From JACCTU01 sp963700495 (GTDB lineage: Bacteria > Actinomycetota > Thermoleophilia > Gaiellales > Gaiellaceae), in the NCBI GenBank assembly GCA_963700495.1, contig CAVOXT010000001.1, positions 1,251,931-1,315,930 of the forward strand: a stretch of 64,000 nucleotides of DNA. Direction: 5' to 3'. Position 1 is the stretch's first letter; each line of letters starts with the position of its first letter. Below, piece by piece: positions 45,706 through 54,123 of the stretch. The position numbers and the translations under genes are program-made. The notes beneath the pieces are model-generated. The model saw nothing but the letters and a program-made list of their open reading frames with translations, had not been told where the DNA came from and did no database searches.

Positions 45706-45896
45706 CGCACCTCCCGTTCACCGGGCCTGCGCAGCAAAACGAGCGAGGAGTCTACGCGCGTCCTGCCCGGCATGGGCGAGCGTCCTTCCCACGTCCGCTA
45801 GTCGGGGATTACCGCTCCTCCGTAGTCGCTGGCTCAACGCCCGGCGCCGTCAGACGCTTGAGCGCTGCGTAGGGACGAACTTCCGCGCAGTCGCTC
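45706..45896. other. Intergenic, no feature seen
   Basis: 191 nt between the GNAT gene and the decayed barrel gene. I see no gene, hairpin or repeat worth naming. Confidence 0.4.
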
Positions 45897-46176
45897 TCAG
45901 TACGAGTACGGCCCGTCCCAGCTGTAGCTGGGCTCAGCGAGAGGCGCGACCGCGAGGTCGGCTGCAAGTTGCGCCAACTGCCCGGGTATTGACAACAATG
46001 TCGGTGTCCAGTCCGCCCGCGGCCGTTGCAGCCTCGGCATAGACGACTTTCGAGCCGATCGGGATCGCATCGAAGTTCGAGGACGCGATCGTGCAGAAGG
46101 AGCCAGCCTCACCCGTGTACTCCGAGCACTCCTTCGTCAGGTGCAGTGTTCCACTTCGCTCCGCGCTCGTGCTCAT
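45897..46176 (-). pseudogene. Decayed allene-oxide-cyclase-barrel-like gene
   Basis: ATG 46176 with GGAGG upstream opens TLHLTKECSEYTGEAGSFCTI, then FDAIPIGSKVVYAEAATAAGG, a small barrel family seen in actinobacteria. After DIVVN the frame breaks. The expected C-terminal block GQLAQLAADLAVAPLAEP and YSWDGPYSY continues in another frame to TGA 45897. About 25-30 central residues appear to be missing, so this is more than a single indel. Confidence 0.6.
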
Positions 46177-46267
46177 GCTGGAGTCCTCCTCATGGGGGCG
46201 GAGAACGCGACCGCTCGTCGCGTCAGGCGAGGCTAACCGCCTTGCGACGATTGTGTCAATCACCGCT

Positions 46268-46398
46268 TGCGCGAGCGTACTTTGTTGCTAGAGAGATGGT
46301 CAGGGACAAAGACAACTCTGTAGTCGCCGACTCGATCCGCTGGTTCTAGTCAGACGACACGCTCGCATGGGCCAGCGCTAGGGAATGTCACCCGAGCG
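46268..46398. repeat. Dispersed intergenic repeat, copy A
   Basis: About 130 bp related (roughly 75% by eye) to 49898-50022. Shared blocks: GCGCGAGCGTAC at the left, GTAGTCGCCGACTC in the centre, TGGTTCTAGTCAGACG, and GGGAATGTC plus CCGAGC at the right. No coding potential seen. Confidence 0.7.
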
Positions 46399-46404
46399 CA
46401 GCGC

Positions 46405-47143
46405 TTAGGTTGCCGGCTTCTCCCAGACGGAGACGTGCTTGGTGCTGTCGCTCGTGAACGGCTCGCGGTTCCAGCCGCTCCAGCGCTCGCGCAGCGTCAT
46501 CCCGGCGAGCCGCGCCATCAGATCGAGCTCCGAGGGCCACACGTAGCGGAACGGCGGCGAAAAGACCTCGACCTTGCCGTCGGCGATCCAATAGTGATGC
46601 GAGACCAGTCGCTGTCGGGCGACGTCGTATTCGTCGAACCCGAAGTGCGTCGGGCTCACGTCGAAGGGTTGGAACGTCTCGCCGGGCGGAAGCCGCCGCA
46701 GCCCCGGTACGAGCACCTCGATCGACGAAGCAGCCGCCTGGCTCGAGATGCGCTGCGGCGTTGCGGAAGCATGCAACCTGCTCGTCCTGCGTCGTCAGGT
46801 TCATGATCGTGTTGGCGACGAGGTAGGTGACCGAGAACGTGGCTTCGACGATCGTCGTGGCGAAGTCGCCGATCGTCAGGCCGATCTGCTCAGCGCCCGG
46901 CTTCGCACGCAGCCGCGCGACCATCGCCTTCGAGAGATCGATCCCGTGCACCCGTACCCCACGCTGCGCGAGCGGCAGCGCGATCCGGCCTGTGCCGATG
47001 CCGAGCTCGAGCGCGGCTCCGTCGCGGGCGAGATCCGCGAGGAAGGCGACGATGGGGTCGACGACGGCAGGGTCCGTCAGGTAGGCGTACCTCTCGTCGT
47101 AGCGCTCGGCCACGTGCTCATTGAAGTAGCCGTCGTCGTACAC
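46405..47143 (-). CDS. SAM-dependent methyltransferase, frameshifted
   Basis: Class I methylase: ALELGIGTGRIALPLAQRGVRVHGIDLS (motif I and post-I), TYLVANTIMNL, AAHLEPGGCFV. An indel near 46730 shifts the frame; the second half continues IEVLVPGLRRLPPGE and ends SGWNREPFTSDSTKHVSVWEKP, typical of small-molecule methylases. About 245 aa when repaired. GTG start. Confidence 0.82.
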
Positions 47144-47206
47144 CGCCCGAATCTAGCCCAGAGCCTTTCGGTGCCGCGATCGAGCACGCCCGTGTGCGCG
47201 AGTGTT

Positions 47207-48304
47207 GCTCCTATGTCAAGGCGGGGCTCGTTTTCAGGGTGTTGAAGACGACGCGGACGAGGAGGCGTTTGAGGCAACGGATCGCTTCGCGGCGGCTCTT
47301 GCCCTCCGCCTGCTTGCGCTCGAGATACGCGCGTGCGCCGGGGTGGTAACGCGACTGGGTGATCGCGATCCGGTAGAGCGCGGAGTTGAGTTGGCGGTTG
47401 CCGCCGCGGTCGAGGCGGTGGCGTTGGACGCGGCCTGAGCTTGCTTCGAGCGGCGCGACGCCGCTATGGCGGGCGAGCTGCGCGTCGCTTTTGAAGCGGT
47501 CGATCGGTCCGATCTCAGCGAGCAGCTTCGCGGCGGTCACAGCTGCACAGCCGGGAAGCTCGAGCAGCGCCGGCGCGGTCAGCGCGGTCCGCTCTTCGAG
47601 TTCGCGGTCGAGCTCGACGATCGCCCGTGTCAGCGAGCGGATGCGGGCGACGAGCTCACGCGCGAGCCGCACCTGCAGCTCCTGCTCTTGCCGCGCGAGC
47701 CGGCGGCTGACACGCTCCAGATGGGACGAGCGGCCGAGCATTCTCAGCGGCACGGCGAAGGTCGGGTCGAGTTGATGCAGGTGCCAACGCAGCCGCTGCT
47801 GGGTTCGGCGCCGCTCGTCGACGAGGTCATCGCGGTGGTCGACGAGCAGCTTCAGATCTCGGAAAACCTCTTCGCCTGGACGCGGCCGCCCAAGCTCTGG
47901 CTCACGGAGCGCTGCTCGCGCGACCGCGAGCGCGTCGATCGGGTCCGACTTCCCGCGCGCCCTGCCCGCGCGCCGCTCGGGCGCCATCAGCTTCGGCGGC
48001 ACCCGCACCAGCTCCTCACCAAACGCAACCAACTGCCGTTCGAGCCAGCGCGTCAGCTGCCGACAATCCTCCACCGCCCACAACCGCTCACCTGCAAGCC
48101 CGACCGCCCAACCGATCAGCTCGTCGCTGCCGACAGGGACCGTCCTTTCGTCAAGCATCCGACCGGCCTCGTCAACCGCCACAGCCGTCACCGACTGCTT
48201 GTGGACGTCCACTCCGATCACGATCATCTACCTCGCCTCCTCAACCGCTTGGGGGCGACCGGCGAGCGGACAGACCTCAATCGAGGCGAAAGCCACGCTC
48301 CTAT
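47207..48304 (-). mobile_element. IS110-family insertion sequence
   Basis: One transposase gene with short non-coding ends. GCTCCTAT occurs at 47207-47214 (over the transposase stop) and again at 48297-48304, consistent with the duplicated core of IS110 insertion; IS110 elements lack inverted ends. The exact upstream limit is uncertain and could extend to about 48420. The non-coding part upstream of the gene is where an IS110 bridge RNA would lie. Confidence 0.65.
47211..48227 (-). CDS. IS110-family transposase (DEDD type)
   Basis: 338 aa, apparently intact. RuvC-like N-terminal domain starts IGVDVHKQSVTAVAVD with catalytic Asp7; KSDPIDALAVARAAL carries later acidic residues; coiled-coil middle; transposase_20 C-terminus LPGCAAVTAAKLLAEIGPIDRF, then RHSGVAPLEASSG and RGGNRQLNSALYRIA. 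It makes its own DNA strand cuts guided, in this family, by an element-encoded RNA. Confidence 0.95.
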   Translation of the reverse strand: MIVIGVDVHKQSVTAVAVDEAGRMLDERTVPVGSDELIGWAVGLAGERLWAVEDCRQLTRWLERQLVAFGEELVRVPPKLMAPERRAGRARGKSDPIDALAVARAALREPELGRPRPGEEVFRDLKLLVDHRDDLVDERRRTQQRLRWHLHQLDPTFAVPLRMLGRSSHLERVSRRLARQEQELQVRLARELVARIRSLTRAIVELDRELEERTALTAPALLELPGCAAVTAAKLLAEIGPIDRFKSDAQLARHSGVAPLEASSGRVQRHRLDRGGNRQLNSALYRIAITQSRYHPGARAYLERKQAEGKSRREAIRCLKRLLVRVVFNTLKTSPALT

Positions 48305-48498
48305 CAGGTCACGCTCGACGGTCTCGGGACGGCGGCGGCGACACAACGCTCGGAAGTCAGCAAACGACATTCGGGAATAGAGTCAGCCGCCGCTGGCCCG
48401 AGTCTGCGTCGCTCACCGGACGCCACCAGCGAGGATGACATTGAGTCGGCGAATGACGCCTGAGCTGCGCTCGGCTCAGGAAGCGAGTCGAGGTGGGG

Positions 48499-48942
48499 CT
48501 AGTCGGCGATCGTTTCCCAGATCAGCTCGGCGACTTCGAGGACGAGATCGGGCTCCGGTTGGTCGCGGTCAGCTGGCGTGCGGACCTCGCCGACACAGAC
48601 GCAGACGGCATCGTTGAGTCGCCGGTACTGCTCGGCGTCGCTGAGATGAAAGATGGCGCCGACGATCTGTCGACGCCTGGGCGGGTAGGGGCGCCCGTAC
48701 CCGTGACACTCAAACATGATCGTCGACCCGTCGTCGGTCTCGATCACGGCGCGGAAGTCAGGCCGAAACGGCCCCGCGACACCCCGCCGATGCGGGAAGT
48801 TCGCGCCGCGGAAGCGGCCGCTGATCGCGCCGTCACAGCGGCCCTCGGCAAGGAACAGGTGCTGCTCCCAGCCGCCCTCGAGGCTGACCATCCAGCTCTC
48901 TGGATACGTGAACCGGATGCGATAGAGCGGCTCGAGCCTCAA
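48499..48942 (-). CDS. DUF3237 protein
   Basis: 147 aa. LEPLYRIRFTY, LAEGRCDGAISGRFRGANFPHRR and GPFRPDFRAVIETDDGSTIMFECHGYG are the DUF3237 signature (small barrel, function unknown). TTG 48942 follows GGGGAGG by 5 nt; an ATG just before it is out of frame. Confidence 0.8.
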   Translation of the reverse strand: MRLEPLYRIRFTYPESWMVSLEGGWEQHLFLAEGRCDGAISGRFRGANFPHRRGVAGPFRPDFRAVIETDDGSTIMFECHGYGRPYPPRRRQIVGAIFHLSDAEQYRRLNDAVCVCVGEVRTPADRDQPEPDLVLEVAELIWETIAD

Positions 48943-49180
48943 GCATCCTCCCCGTGCCAACCTTAGTCGCAACAGGAGTGAGAAAGCACGGGCTGCAACA
49001 CACTGGAATGGGCCAGTGTTGCGGAATGACGCCAGAGCGAGCGTTTGTGAGTGTCACCCGAGCCCGTCGCGTGTTCGAGTCCGCTTGCTCGCTCGCCTGG
49101 ATCCCATGTGGGTAAGCGAAGAGGCCGCTCTCGCGGCCTCTTCGTCGTGTCGAGCGACGGCCGACAAACGGCCGAACGAT
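48943..49180. other. Intergenic hairpins and repeat motifs
   Basis: No gene. Holds a hairpin (GCAACACACTGG / CCAGTGTTGC, 48994-49022), the motif GGAATGACGCCAGAGC (49023-49038) and GTGTCACCCGAGC (about 49051), both related to motifs in the dispersed repeats at 46.3 and 50.0 kb. Confidence 0.5.
49118..49143 (-). terminator. Strong hairpin after the cupin gene
   Basis: GAAGAGGCCGC pairs perfectly with GCGGCCTCTTC around TCTC. Located 38 nt past the cupin stop, with a purine-rich flank; probable transcription terminator. Confidence 0.65.
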
Positions 49181-49660
49181 CTACTCGATCGGGATCTCGA
49201 AGCGAGCGATGATGCCGGGGTCGCCGCCTCTCGCGAGTAGCTCGGGATCGGGATCGCGAGTCGCCACCCATGCATATCCGTGTTCGGGGTAGGCGACGAC
49301 GTCCGGGAAGCTCCCGGCACTGATCGCGAGGATCTGAGCGGGTTCTTCGGTGGGGTTGCTGAACGTGTGTAGTCCGGCACGTCCCTCGGGGCAGAAGACG
49401 AAGTCGCCCGGAGCCATCTCCTCTTCGCCGTGTTGGTTCCGGAAGACGGGACGACCGCTCAGGACGAAGAACATCTCTTCGGCTCCGAAGTGCATATGCA
49501 TCCGCATCTCAGACGCGTCGGGGGCCAGTTCGTACAGCGTTGCTCCCATCCTGGCGTCGTCCGGCCGCCAGAAGATTCGATGCCGAGTCCCGACTTCTTC
49601 GTTGTCTCCGTCCCATGCGTCGGAGAACAGGTTCTGACGAATCATTCCGTGTACCTCCAA
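49181..49660 (-). CDS. Cupin-domain protein
   Basis: 159 aa. Cupin motif 1 MRMHMHFGAEEMFFVLSGRPVFRN and motif 2 PGDFVFCPEGRAGLHTFSN supply metal ligands. No other domain, so enzyme or binding role is open. ATG at 49645 (residue 6) is an alternative start. Confidence 0.85.
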   Translation of the reverse strand: MEVHGMIRQNLFSDAWDGDNEEVGTRHRIFWRPDDARMGATLYELAPDASEMRMHMHFGAEEMFFVLSGRPVFRNQHGEEEMAPGDFVFCPEGRAGLHTFSNPTEEPAQILAISAGSFPDVVAYPEHGYAWVATRDPDPELLARGGDPGIIARFEIPIE

Positions 49661-50050
49661 GTCGTAGCGGTGGCACGCAGCGTCCGAGGCCGCCTCGAAC
49701 GCTCGGCGCCTGCGCCAATCACGCGCGGCGGTCGCCGCGTCTGACCGCTATCTCGTCGCCGGATCCACGGCGGGATCGTAACGTTCGCCGACACAGATGC
49801 GAGCGATCGGGTCCAGCGCACTTCGCTTGGTGCGTCGAGCCACGCGTCGCGTCCCGGAATGACGCCAGGCCTCAGACCGATGAGGGGTAGCCTCGCCTGC
49901 GCGAGCGTACTGTCGTCTGAGCACTCGTCAGGGATTAAGGCGACTCAGTAGTCGCCGACTCCATCCGTTGGTTCTAGTCAGACGGCGCTCGCAAGCGCGA
50001 GCGTGGGGAATGTCGCCGAGCCGCCGCTCTCACCTACAGAGCAGCCTCCG
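49661..50050. other. Gene-poor region containing repeat copy B
   Basis: 390 nt without a convincing gene. Contains CCGGAATGACGCCAGGC (49855-49870) and the dispersed repeat copy B described separately. Confidence 0.5.
49898..50022. repeat. Dispersed intergenic repeat, copy B
   Basis: About 125 bp homologous and collinear to copy A at 46268-46398, same orientation. GCGCGAGCGTAC, TAGTCGCCGACTC, TTGGTTCTAGTCAGACG and GGGGAATGTCGCCGAGCC are kept. The two copies flank the methyltransferase-IS110-DUF3237-cupin block. Confidence 0.7.
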
Positions 50051-50641
50051 TCATCCGACGGCTTTCAGGAACGCGAGAGTACGCTCCTTGAGCAGCGCTG
50101 CTGCTTCTTCGTCGAAGTCGCTGAGGCTGCTATCCGCGAACAGGTGCCCGTCGCCGGGATAGAGATAAAGCTCGGCGTTCTCGACCTCGTCGACGAGCTC
50201 CTGCGCCGCGGCGGCGTCCTCCAGGAACCACTCGTCGGCGTCCATCGCGTGGATCTGGACGGGAACGCCGTCCGGCCAGGGAGTCCCGAACTCGGAAGTT
50301 GGCATACACGCGTGAAACAGCAACGCGCCCCGGGCGCCGGGACGCGTCTGGGCCAGCTTCTGGGCGGGTACGACACCAAGAGAGAACCCGGCATAGACGA
50401 TCTCGGCAGGCAATCCTTCAGCGGCGGCCACGCCGCGCTCGAGCATGACGTCGAAACCGACCTGCTTCGCATAGGCGACCCCATCGCCGAGCTCCGCAAA
50501 CGTCTTTCCGTCGTACAGATCGGGGGCGTGAACCACGTGCCCCGCGGCCCGCACCTCGTCGGCGAAAGCGTGGAACCCCTCCGTCTGCCCCTGTGCGTGA
50601 TGAAACAGCAGCATCTCCGCCATGGACGCCACACTACTCAC
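50051..50641 (-). CDS. Dienelactone-hydrolase-family alpha/beta hydrolase
   Basis: 196 aa. LLFHHAQGQTEGFHAFADEVRAAGHVVHAPDLYDG, nucleophile in VYAGFSLGVVPAQ (Ser in place of the usual Cys), acid in HAMDADEWFLED and His in YPGDGHLFAD. Cytosolic small-ester hydrolase; substrate unknown. Confidence 0.88.
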   Translation of the reverse strand: MSSVASMAEMLLFHHAQGQTEGFHAFADEVRAAGHVVHAPDLYDGKTFAELGDGVAYAKQVGFDVMLERGVAAAEGLPAEIVYAGFSLGVVPAQKLAQTRPGARGALLFHACMPTSEFGTPWPDGVPVQIHAMDADEWFLEDAAAAQELVDEVENAELYLYPGDGHLFADSSLSDFDEEAAALLKERTLAFLKAVG

Positions 50642-51006
50642 CCGCCCGAACCTCTCGTAGATCAGACCGCAACGACGTAGCTACTGGCGGCTTCCGGCAC
50701 GGGAACGCATCGGGGTCGCAGCCAAGCCGAGATCGCATTCCTCCATCGCTGTACTTGCCGTAGATGCCGCCAAATCCTTTGTGCGTGTGGTCTCGGTGTG
50801 GTCTCGAGACCGCTCACGTCGGGCCAGCGGCTAAAAAGTCGGCCCGGAACCGCCAGGGCGGAAGGCAGTTCGTACTGGATTAGGGCCGGGGTGCCGCAGC
50901 GCCCCGACCCGCACACACTTAGGCGCAACGGCGAACCGTTTGCGCTCACCGTTGGGCTAGGCGCTACCGCTGAGTAGCGAGGCGTTCGGCCCGCTGGCGC
51001 TCGAAT
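50642..51006. other. Gene-poor region with 11-bp tandem repeat
   Basis: 365 nt. No gene I can support. The only clear structure is the exact GTGTGGTCTCG tandem at 50785-50806. Confidence 0.5.
50785..50806. repeat. Perfect 11-bp tandem repeat
   Basis: GTGTGGTCTCG occurs twice head-to-tail. It has the same 11-bp period and layout as the tandem pairs next to the tRNA-Leu att copies (53351, 53526, 55230) but a different sequence, so it may be an arm-type site of another integrase. No att core seen beside it. Confidence 0.5.
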
Positions 51007-51319
51007 CTATTCAGCCCACGCGGGCGGCGAGATGTCCCACCAACAGGACGAAGGACAGGAGGCGACCACGGTAGTCGCGTCGTTGATGAACCTTGCTCGC
51101 TCGCTATTGAGCTCAGCCTGTTGAACTGCCAGTTGAATTGCGCCAATCAGAGCGAAGATCGCGAACAGGATCGCGGTCGCAAACGCCGTAACCGCCGCAA
51201 AGAACAAAACGACACCGACAGGAATGCGAACCACGGTCTTTTGACGCGGCACCAGCGCCGACCAAGAGTGCAGCGCCCAGAGTGGCAAAGAAGGCGGTGA
51301 TCGCAGCCATCAGGTTCAT
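51007..51319 (-). CDS. Small two-helix membrane protein, probable frameshift
   Basis: ATG 51319 has AGGAG upstream and opens MNLMAAITAFFAT. One base later the hydrophobic reading continues in another frame as LWALHSWSAL, then VVRIPVGVVLFFAAVTAF and ATAILFAIFALIGAIQLAV. About 103 aa if repaired. Without repair only a 93-codon frame from TTG 51288 remains. Unknown function. Confidence 0.5.
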
Positions 51320-51686
51320 GCGACTCCTGTGGCAGACACCTGGGCGCACTTGCTAAGAACCCGATTTCTGTCCGCCGCCACTGCCGCCAGTGCCGCCACG
51401 CACTCCGGAGAACCACAGCTAAGAACGCGACGACGAGTTGACGCGCGCGAGTTGGTGTTAGCGGTGGACGGACAGGAGTTGTTTACTGATGGCCGGCTCA
51501 GCCGACGCTCTCTACGGGAGAAACCCGTCGGCCGAATGAGGGAATCAGCCCAGCGTGTACGACTGGCGCGCACATCCTCGATTTGCGCGCTCTTGCCGCT
51601 CTCGTGCTGAGGTGTGCTCCCTTTGGAGGGGATCTCGACCTCGCGACTCACACGCAGGCCCTTCGGAGCCCCGAGAGCGAGGAGAG
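51320..51686. other. Intergenic, no supported gene
   Basis: 367 nt between two minus-strand membrane genes. A plus frame (51329-51610) is open but Ser/Arg-rich without a ribosome site, so I do not call it. Confidence 0.4.
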
Positions 51687-52151
51687 CTAATGACTCTCGG
51701 CGGCTGCTTCTGCTTTGGCACCGACGGCGATGCCGCCGAAGAGTGCCAGGCCCACGAGGGTCAGCACCGGTGCGCTCGGGTCGTTCTGCAGCGGCGTGCG
51801 CGCATCGACACCTCCCATGAGCGCCTTCACGTTCGACTCGAGCCGCCAGGTCGGCGGCGTCTTGATCGCGACCCCGCCGAAGAGAGTGTGGACGGACAAC
51901 TGTGCTCCCGGGGCAAGCTCGGCGCCTCGGAGGTCCACCGCGATGCCGCCGAACCAGGCGAACATCGAGCCCCCCTTGAAGGCCTTCGCGCGACTCTTGA
52001 GGTCGACGCCGTCGAAGACAGCTACCAGCGCGAGCTCGTCACTGTCCTCGTCTCCACGCGAGGGCACGGCCCGCTTGACGAAGGCCGCTGCGGCCGCCAT
52101 CCCCGCCCACACGCCGAGCTTGAGGAGCAGGAGGGCTCGAACCAGTCGCAT
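51687..52151 (-). CDS. LiaF-type C-terminal domain membrane protein
   Basis: 154 aa: one N-terminal helix, then repeated FGGIAVDLRGAELAPGAQLSV, LFGGVAIKTPPTWRL, ALMGGVD blocks, the beta-helix pattern of the LiaF/DUF2154 cell-wall-stress domain, and a final LTLVGLALFGGIAVGA. In Firmicutes LiaF inhibits a stress kinase; no LiaSR pair is nearby, so the role is open. Confidence 0.75.
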   Translation of the reverse strand: MRLVRALLLLKLGVWAGMAAAAAFVKRAVPSRGDEDSDELALVAVFDGVDLKSRAKAFKGGSMFAWFGGIAVDLRGAELAPGAQLSVHTLFGGVAIKTPPTWRLESNVKALMGGVDARTPLQNDPSAPVLTLVGLALFGGIAVGAKAEAAAESH

Positions 52152-52277
52152 CTCATACCAGCCTAGCGGTCACTAGCACCGGTGCATGAAGGGCAATCAG
52201 TGAGACGCGAACGCAATTTCCGGCCGTGCACCCTGCGGCCAGTGGATTGCGTTAGATTTGTGGCCGTCGATGCAAAG

Positions 52278-53297
52278 ATGCGGATAGCGGCGCTCGCTTC
52301 GGTGCTCGCGCTGGCCGCTGCCGGAGCGGCCGTGGGCGCACGTGCGCCGACGGAGATGGCGAGACATTGCAAGGCCGGTTCGACGAGCGCGAGCATTGCC
52401 GGAAAACATGTGTGCCTGAAAGCCGGGGCGCGCTGCACGAAACGCCTTGACGCCTCATACCATCGCTATCGCTACCACTGTCACTCCGGACGGCTGACGC
52501 GTTTCCCGAAGCCCGCGCCCGTACCGCCCGTGGGGACACCGCCGACGCTTCCACAGCCGCCGGCGCCCGCCGGTGGGCTCGTCGATGTTGGCGGGTATCG
52601 CATCCACCTCGAGTGCGTCGGAACAGGGGCGCCGACGGTTGTGATCGAGACCGGGTCGACCGCAACGCGTCTCAACTATCGAAGCGTTCAGTACGCACTG
52701 AGCACCGAGAATCGGGTCTGCACGTACGATCGCCCCGGCACGACCGCGCCCGTGGCAGGCGCGAGCGATCAACGGCCAGCGTCCGTGCCGCCGACCTCGG
52801 AGACGTTCGCACGAGAGCTGCATACGGTCCTCTCTGCCGCGAACATTCCGGGCCCGTACGTCCTCGCCGGAACCTCTCTCGGCGGGCTCCTCATCTCGGC
52901 CTTCACAGCCCGATACCCGAGCGACGTCGCCGGTCTCGTCTTCATCGACGCGATCTCGCCCGGTTCGGTCGAGAGCTGGGTGCCAATTCTGCTCACCGAA
53001 CAAGAGCCGTGGGACGGCAGGGCGGATGTCGCTCTTCTGCGTGGCTTGAGCTTCGGGTCACGGCCCGTCGTCGTGCTGACGACGCAGCAGCCTGGTGACA
53101 TTCCTGACTTCCAGCGACGCTCGTCGAACATCGTCGTCGCCCAAGCGCCGCAATACGGGCACCTTGTCTTCATCGAGGCCCCGGGGCTGGCGTACGAAGC
53201 GATCCGAGTAGCGGCTTCCGCGGTACGGGCCGGCGGCCCGCTGCCGGCCTGCGCGCAGACGCGGCTGCCGCAAGTCGGAGCGCGCTGCAACCCATGA
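52278..53297 (+). CDS. Secreted alpha/beta hydrolase
   Basis: 339 aa. Signal peptide (AALASVLALAAAGAAVGA), a Cys-rich spacer (HCKAGSTSASIAGKHVCLKAGARC), a Pro-rich linker, then the hydrolase: VVIETGSTATRLNYRSV, nucleophile in LAGTSLGGLLISA, LVFIDAISPGS, and QYGHLVFIEAP with catalytic His. The Cys-spacer occurs in other secreted actinobacterial proteins. Substrate unknown. Confidence 0.83.
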   Translation: MRIAALASVLALAAAGAAVGARAPTEMARHCKAGSTSASIAGKHVCLKAGARCTKRLDASYHRYRYHCHSGRLTRFPKPAPVPPVGTPPTLPQPPAPAGGLVDVGGYRIHLECVGTGAPTVVIETGSTATRLNYRSVQYALSTENRVCTYDRPGTTAPVAGASDQRPASVPPTSETFARELHTVLSAANIPGPYVLAGTSLGGLLISAFTARYPSDVAGLVFIDAISPGSVESWVPILLTEQEPWDGRADVALLRGLSFGSRPVVVLTTQQPGDIPDFQRRSSNIVVAQAPQYGHLVFIEAPGLAYEAIRVAASAVRAGGPLPACAQTRLPQVGARCNP

Positions 53298-53350
53298 GCT
53301 GACCGCTCCGCACGCACCGTCCGCCGAAACGGACCTCTTAGTTCGCGTTT

Positions 53351-53372
53351 GGGCCACGATCGGGCCACGGAA
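53351..53372. repeat. 11-bp tandem beside att copy 1 (outer side)
   Basis: GGGCCACGATC followed by GGGCCACGGAA, ending 9 bp before the 40-bp att copy. Sequence differs from the inner pairs, so it may belong to another element lying to the left. Confidence 0.5.
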
Positions 53373-53381
53373 GCCCGGAGA

Positions 53382-53421
53382 CTGGCTATGCGGATGAGAG
53401 GACTTGAACCTCCACGGGGTT
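53382..53421. repeat. att copy 1: displaced 3' end of tRNA-Leu
   Basis: Perfect 40-bp direct repeat of 55262-55301, covering the tRNA-Leu variable-arm end, T-arm, acceptor strand and 7 bp beyond (start CTGGCTATGCGG). No 5' tRNA half follows, so it is an integration scar. Confidence 0.9.
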
Positions 53422-53525
53422 CACCATGGGGTAGCGGGCACTGTCCCCGAGTGGCGTGGAGTGGCTTCGCACCAGTGTTGGAGCACTGTCGCTCGCTTGG
53501 TTGCGACGACACGTTCCGGGACGTT

Positions 53526-53547
53526 TGTTCCCGGAGTGTTCCCGCCG
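53526..53547. repeat. 11-bp tandem, left inner arm-type site
   Basis: TGTTCCCGGAG then TGTTCCCGCCG, 104 bp inside the left att copy. Matches the pair at 55230-55251 in the same orientation. A related ACGTTCCGGGACGT lies just upstream. Confidence 0.6.
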
Positions 53548-53783
53548 GTAGCCGCGGTCGAGCTAGTTCGCCGCTACTCGTCCCAACTGAACACGACAGA
53601 CGGCGCTGAGCACGAGTAACGGGCGGATTGATCTGCGACCTCCGGGTCGTCGGATCTGAGGTTCTTAGACGGCGAGGGACCCGGATTCACCGGCCCCTCG
53701 CGCTCCTGCTGTGCATGCAACGCGGGCGAGCCTCGCCCGTCCGACCGGAGCCGAGCGGGGAAAGTCCGGACGACGGCGAGCGC

Positions 53784-54059
53784 CTAGGTGTATTTCACGC
53801 TCAGATTGTTAATCACCCGAGCCGCCCCGGCCGACCTGATGCCGTCCTTGAACCCCATGAAGCGCCCGTCGCGGTCGAGAACCTTCGTGAAGCCGCTCGC
53901 TCCGCTCTGCGGCGGCTTGGGCGGGGCCATGAACCAGCCCCTGTCCTTACCTGCGCCAAAGCTGAGCGACGGCGGCTGGTTCGAGCTACCGGCCGAGACG
54001 GGCGCTGCCGAGACGGCGAGCGCGGCGACGGCGGCGAGGATGGTGAGTGCGCGGAACAT
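53784..54059 (-). CDS. Secreted mini-protein 1 of tRNA-Leu element
   Basis: 91 aa. Signal peptide MFRALTILAAVAALAVSA then APVSAG; mature part about 68 aa, rich in Gly/Ser/Pro with basic residues (KVLDRDGRFMGFKDGIRSAG). No cysteines. AAGGAGG precedes the ATG. Nearly the same signal peptide and a similar GxxxGFKDG/GVKDG ending occur in the gene at 54124-54435. Confidence 0.65.
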   Translation of the reverse strand: MFRALTILAAVAALAVSAAPVSAGSSNQPPSLSFGAGKDRGWFMAPPKPPQSGASGFTKVLDRDGRFMGFKDGIRSAGAARVINNLSVKYT

Positions 54060-54087
54060 GATGTGCCTCCTTGTGTCGGTGGTGATT

Positions 54088-54117
54088 CGCCCCGCCCGAC
54101 CGGAGCCGAGCGGGGCG
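54088..54117 (-). terminator. Hairpin after secreted mini-protein 2
   Basis: CGCCCCGC pairs with GCGGGGCG; the loop contains CCGACCGGAGCCGA. The same loop sequence recurs about 24-45 bp past mini-protein 1 (53740-53760), showing that gene and downstream hairpin were duplicated together. Confidence 0.55.
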
Positions 54118-54123
54118 CGTCCT

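Noticed and set aside
51329..51610. Plus ORF with LVLAVDGQELFTDGRLSRRS
   Set aside because: Tempting as a regulator fragment but no ribosome site, biased composition and no family match I can defend.
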